Shown here: positions 7,034 to 10,174 of the stretch, piece after piece
Layout of the letters: each line of letters opens with the position of its first letter
How positions within the stretch are numbered: position 1 is the stretch's first letter
From: Nephromyces sp. MM_2019
Lineage: Eukaryota > Apicomplexa > Aconoidasida > Nephromycida
NCBI GenBank assembly: GCA_015657535.1
Contig: JADHZB010001646.1
Span: forward strand, 1 to 10,174
Length of the DNA: 10,174 nt
Reading direction: 5' to 3'
Position numbers and translations under genes: made by a program
Notes under the pieces: generated by a model
Seen by the model: only the letters and a program-made list of their open reading frames with translations
Databases searched by the model: none
Told to the model about the DNA's origin: nothing

Positions 7034-7966
7034 AAATCGCAGGTTCTCTTTTTTCGTGCCTTTTTGTATTTAGTTAACATGTTATTCCCCCCTAATCCTC
7101 TCCCCCCATGTTAGATGCCCCCTGCATTTCAAGCCCCCCCCAATTCTATCCTCCATCTTTAGACCTCAAACCGATATCGTAGCCCCCCATGGGCAACGCA
7201 TCTCGTGGAGAGCACGCCCAACCTTAGTCAGTCTTCCCCCTCTTTGCAACGTTAAGAAATCCATTCCGTCTTGCAGCTCACACAGCTACTACCCCTCTCC
7301 CTCAAACGAACTTACATCCCACAGAATACCCCCCAGCATGATACCTTCAGCCCTTCCCACTCAAATCACCCCCCATAATCCCCTGGCGTAAACGCCCCCC
7401 AACGCCCCTCCACCCCACCCACAACCGACGCCACCCAACCGACCTACCCTTCCCCACCCGGCTGCCTTTCCTTCAATCCACCCTCTTCCACCTACCCCCT
7501 ATACCCCTAAACACCACCCCCTCAACCGAACCGCCCACCTCCTACGCCACCCTAAATCCCATCCCCTCAACTGAACCCCCACCACCTTCAGTCCACCCTA
7601 AACCCCACCCCCTCAACCGACCTCCCCACCACCTTCACCCCAGCCCCCCACCCCCCTTCCTGCCAGTTCACAACCTAGTGTTTTCATCCACCGACCCCCT
7701 AACTCTTCATTAATTGGTTAACCCTCCAAACCTACCTCTCTATCGTCCCATGAGAAGCGCGAAACCAGCTGATTCTGCCAGTGAGCCGCCCGCACACACT
7801 TACTGTCGAGCTTACCTCGTCATTACCCCTGGAAGTCTACTGACACACATACCCACTCAACAATACTCCCCGCTCGACCCCCGACCAGCGAATCGCCCAC
7901 ACACACACCCCATGCCCACCGATAATATTCCGACCCATCCTTCCCTTAACCTTATCATCCCAACAC
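7034..7966. other. Very C-rich intergenic region
   Basis: Over 900 bases in which C makes up around half or more of the plus strand and G is scarce, with many CCCC and CCACC words. Long open frames (for example 7714-8022, rich in Pro, Thr and His) start at TTG and reflect low stop-codon content, so I do not call them. On the minus strand the runs of G (for example 7624-7656) could form quadruplexes. The tract ends right at the ATG of the 7967 gene. Confidence 0.6.
7505..7640. repeat. Degenerate 46-bp C-rich tandem repeat
   Basis: The landmark CTCAAC recurs at 7521, 7566 and 7612, with similar surroundings (CACCCTAAAYCCCAYCCCCT before it and CCACCACCTTCA after it in the later copies). About three copies are visible, and a weaker one may precede them. 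Confidence 0.65.
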
Positions 7967-9038
7967 ATGCCCGGGAAGATGACGCTTCATATAGTGTGCA
8001 TTTTTTGTGTTCCTCCTGGTAATATAAGCACCGTGCCTGTAGATGGAAAATTTTCACTGCTGCTTCTCGGCTACACACACACAAACAAAATATATAGTTA
8101 CTTCCTCAGTGAATTTTGCAAATTCTTCAATGTGATTGTATTCAATAGAAGCAAAGGAAGCGAATTTACCCCCAATTTTTTTTTCGTAAGGCGCTATGGT
8201 ATGTTATGAGAGCGATTGTGTATGATGGGCGATAGTCATGTGTGAAAGCATTAGAGTTGATGGTGTTAGATTGGTGCCTGTGTTGCGTGTTTTGGGTGTG
8301 TGTGTCTATTTGTGTCTCTGTGTGTATGTCTTCGTGCGGTGTATGTCTGTGTGTGTGGTGATGTGTGTGTGTTGATGGTGTGTCAGTGTGAATTGTATAT
8401 CAAAGTGTTTTTGCTCTTGTGTGTGTTGTAGTGCCGAGTATATACGTAAGGAGCTGCATTCTATTAGGCTTACAGCTACTCCCACATTCATACTTTATGG
8501 AAGAAGTAACAATGCTTGACGGGGGGGGTAAAATGCTTTTGGATGGGTATGCAATTATGCTAATAGAGTATCTGAGGTGAATGAAGATTTGAGATTGTCA
8601 TGTGTGCGTGTGTGGTGGCGTGCGTATGCGTGTGCTTGTGTGTGTGCTTTTGCGTGGGTGCGTGTATATGTGCTTGTGTGTGAGTCTGTTTATGAATTTA
8701 TGTGCGCATGTGTGTGTGAACATGTATATATTCGTGTCTGTATATATATATGTGTGTGTGTGTGTATGTGTACGTTTGTGTGCATCCATATTTGCACTTG
8801 CCTGCAGGTGTACTAGCGTGTTTGTCACTGTGTGTGTGTAATCATGTGTGTCGGTGTGTGTTGCAATGTGTGTCGCTGTGCGTGTCATATGTTTGTGTAT
8901 GAAATTTTGTGCGAATATACATACTTCAGATGCAGACATACTTCTTTCTCTCTCTTTCCTTATGTGGATGCTTGCGCGATACTCTCGTGTGCAGATGCCT
9001 CTGTGCGGCTTCCAAAGATTAAAGTGATTGGGGGATAG
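7967..9038 (+). CDS. Probable three-exon gene, unknown function
   Basis: I do not recognise the product. Exon 1 is 7967-8185: ATG, 73 open codons of balanced composition (MTLHIVCIFCVPPGN, VDGKFSLLLLGY, FFNVIVFNRSKGSEF) ending at GTAAGG in phase 0. The intron 8186-8475 is TG-rich and closes with ATTAGGCTTACAG. Exon 2 starts at 8476 in phase 0 (LLPHSYFMEEVTMLDGG). It may end at 8527 before GTAAAA in phase 1 and join, across a strongly TG-rich 467-base intron, to 8995-9038 after CGTGTGCAG, which reads ASVRLPKIKVIGG and then TAG. The total is about 104 residues. Alternatively exon 2 reads on to TGA at 8578-8580, giving 107 residues. Exon 1 is rich in hydrophobic and aromatic residues, but no clear membrane span is separable. 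A G8 run at 8521-8528 makes the frame there sensitive to base-calling error. Confidence 0.45.
8186..8475 (+). other. Inferred TG-rich intron
   Basis: Begins GTAAGG after codon 73 of the 7967 gene and ends CTTACAG. It contains long TG-rich stretches (8296-8430), as seen on the sense strand of RPS20 introns. It has stops in the frame of exon 1 (first TGA or TAG soon after 8200), so splicing is needed for the model. Confidence 0.45.
8598..8900. repeat. TG microsatellite region
   Basis: Interrupted TG and TATG runs, with pure TG at about 8752-8765 and TATATATA nearby. Placed inside the last intron of the 7967 gene under the three-exon model. Cys- and Val-rich or His- and Thr-rich frames here are repeat artefacts. 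Confidence 0.8.
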
Positions 9039-9155
9039 TGATCTGCTTCTCTATGCTTTCATTGTGTAGTTAGCAGACCTGAAATAACTGTAGTCTGTGT
9101 GTGTAGAGAATACATTATTGTAGTTATGCTTTTGAAAGCTTGTCTTTATTGAAAC

Positions 9156-9175
9156 TTGGGTGTATATACACCCAA
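9156..9175. other. 20-bp perfect palindrome
   Basis: TTGGGTGTATATACACCCAA is its own reverse complement with no spacer. It lies about 120 bases after the proposed stop of the 7967 gene and about 190 bases past the stop of the minus-strand model at 9367, that is, between two convergent gene ends. It could be a protein-binding site or a cruciform-forming element. Confidence 0.9.
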
Positions 9176-9215
9176 TATTTGTTGTCTCTCATGATTCTAA
9201 GGCCCTATGAATGCA

Positions 9216-9379
9216 TGTGCAGCTTCATTCTCTATTTCCTTATCGAAGTGAATGTGTGTGCAGCTTCACTGTCTGTTTTCGTATAAAAGTAAGTGTACAT
9301 ACAGACTGTCCAATTTTTTCCTTATCGAAGTGAGTGTTTGTGCAGCTTCACTCTCTCTCCCTCTTATCAAAATTTCTGG
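9216..9379. repeat. 41-bp minisatellite, four copies
   Basis: Copies begin at exactly 41-base steps: 9216, 9257, 9298 and 9339. The core is TGTGCAGCTTCACT, a pyrimidine-rich middle, then TTATCGAAGTGAGTG. The first half of copy 3 has diverged (CATACAGACTGTCC) while its second half is intact. The last copy overlaps the end of the minus-strand coding model. Confidence 0.85.
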
Positions 9380-9545
9380 AATTTCCCAAGATTTTCCTTA
9401 CTATTTGCCATTCTATGTGTGCGTATAGGAAAGGAGGCGGATGAAGGCATCAGGTGTATGTACACTGAACGGATCATATAGCTAACTGTAGGCATCCTAT
9501 CAATGCTATTAACCAGAGTTATGGTAGGGCGATTTTTCGCTTACC
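9367..9545 (-). CDS. Possible 3' end of a minus-strand gene
   Basis: Read on the minus strand, a frame ending ATG AAT G at 9545 meets a GTAAGC donor, followed by a 59-base intron (9544-9486) ending GCCTACAG. The next exon, 9485-9367, continues in the matching phase for 38 codons (SYMIRSVYIHLMPSSASFP, then RMANSKENLGKFQKF) to TGA. The intron has an in-frame TAA, so splicing is required. Starting at that ATG gives 41 residues; otherwise the gene continues upstream (segment ASAYVYHRGSL) into TG-in-sense repeat, where I could not find a good acceptor. On the plus strand the same DNA contains GKEADEGIRCMYTERII ending in TAG at 9479, a competing but less complete reading. Function unknown. Confidence 0.32.
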
Positions 9546-9762
9546 ATTCATGAGGCTACCACGATGATAGACATATGCAGAGGCACACACACACGCTTAA
9601 CTTTGCACGCACACACAGCCTTGCTTATCTGTGCGAATGGTGCATGTTAAAGCCCGACGTTTTTGCTAAGCACGTACAAATGGTTCTTGTGGTTGCCTGC
9701 GTTTTACTCTATTCTGTTGGCTACTCCAGCCTTTAGTTAGAGCTTAGTCACACACACACAAA
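9546..9762. other. CA-biased flank, no gene resolved
   Basis: Mixed sequence with short CA runs (about 9584-9596, 9748-9760). It may be upstream coding or intron of the minus-strand gene at 9545, but I see no exon bounded by convincing splice sites. Confidence 0.4.
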
Positions 9763-10174
9763 AGATGATGCACACAGGTGCACGCTCACTTGTATGCGCA
9801 AGAATCCACACACACATGCCATGATATGCATGTAGTGCATCGCTTACCAACACGAGCATCCATATACTCACAAGATGATGCACGGAGATGTACGAACGCT
9901 CGCATGCGCGAGCACCCATATACACACAAGATGATGCACAGAGGTATATGCTCAAACACACAATATATGTACACATAGGCTGATGCACAGAGATATACAC
10001 TCAATTGCATGTGTGAACATCCATATACATGCAAGGCTGACGCACAGAGGTATATGCTAACACACCCGCAAAAGCACCCACACGCACACACAGGCTGAGG
10101 AACATACGTATACGCTCACTCGCACACACAGGCTGAGGAACATACGTATACGCTCACTCGCACACACAGGCTGA
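9763..10174. repeat. Tandem array of about 56-bp units, shortening to 38 bp, open at the window end
   Basis: Units carry TGATGCACAGAGGTATATGC or variants, then CTCACTCGCATGYGYGARCA and CCATATACACAC. The TGATGC-type landmark occurs at 9766, 9876, 9932, 9981, 10038, 10096, 10134 and 10172. Spacing is 110 (two units), 56, 49, 57, 58, then 38 and 38. The last two copies (10096-10133 and 10134-10171) are identical and lack the CCATATAC part. Minus-strand frames through the array repeat SVYLCAS-like words and are not called as a protein. The array continues past the window. Confidence 0.88.

Noticed and set aside
7714..8022. Pro- and Thr-rich plus frame of 102 codons
   Set aside because: It begins at TTG, lies in C-rich DNA that has few stops, and has no splice or start support.
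8431..8519. Plus frame ending TPTFILYGRSNNA, resembling the start of a GTPase P-loop or a thioredoxin-like strand
   Set aside because: The frame hits TGA directly after the motif, with no GKS and no partner exon. The other frame of the same DNA joins in phase with the 7967 exon.
9786..10091. Repeat protein with SVYLCAS-like words on the minus strand
   Set aside because: The period follows the DNA array, unit lengths of 49, 56 and 58 break the frame, and there is no supported start.

Overview
This is nuclear DNA of a eukaryote, most likely an intron-rich protist. The window has no bacterial-style operons, no Shine-Dalgarno sites and no long continuous genes. Its one unmistakable gene, for small-subunit ribosomal protein uS10 (RPS20), is cut by two spliceosomal introns with GTAAG donors and CAG acceptors. 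The species cannot be fixed from the sequence. An intron-rich free-living flagellate (for example a fornicate metamonad) is a guess only.

Layout. 1-157: C-rich tract. 158-502 (+): possible two-exon small gene. 503-1164: G-rich and CA-rich spacer with a 14-bp minisatellite. 1165-2679 (+): probable multi-exon gene. 2697-2787 (-): possible single exon. 3203-4278 (-): RPS20. 4279-5116: divergent intergenic region with CA repeats and an 11-bp minisatellite. 5117-5843 (+): probable three-exon gene of unknown function. 5844-6489: island unlike the rest, with many CTAG tetramers and several hairpins. 6490-7033 (+): probable small gene with a well-supported last exon. 7034-7966: very C-rich intergenic region. 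7967-9038 (+): probable three-exon gene of unknown function. 9039-9366: a 20-bp palindrome and a 41-bp minisatellite. 9367-9545 (-): possible 3' end of a minus-strand gene. 9546-10174: CA-rich, ending in a 56-bp tandem array that runs off the window.

The main organising feature is strand asymmetry. RPS20 introns are TG-rich on the sense strand. Elsewhere, long TG runs on the plus strand lie in introns of plus-strand gene models, and CA runs lie with minus-strand models. I used this, together with GTAAG-like donors and phase agreement, to build the non-RPS20 models. These are hand-built, encode proteins I do not recognise, and should be treated as hypotheses. I see no metabolic or operon-like link between the genes, and no mobile-element protein, CRISPR array, tRNA or rRNA.
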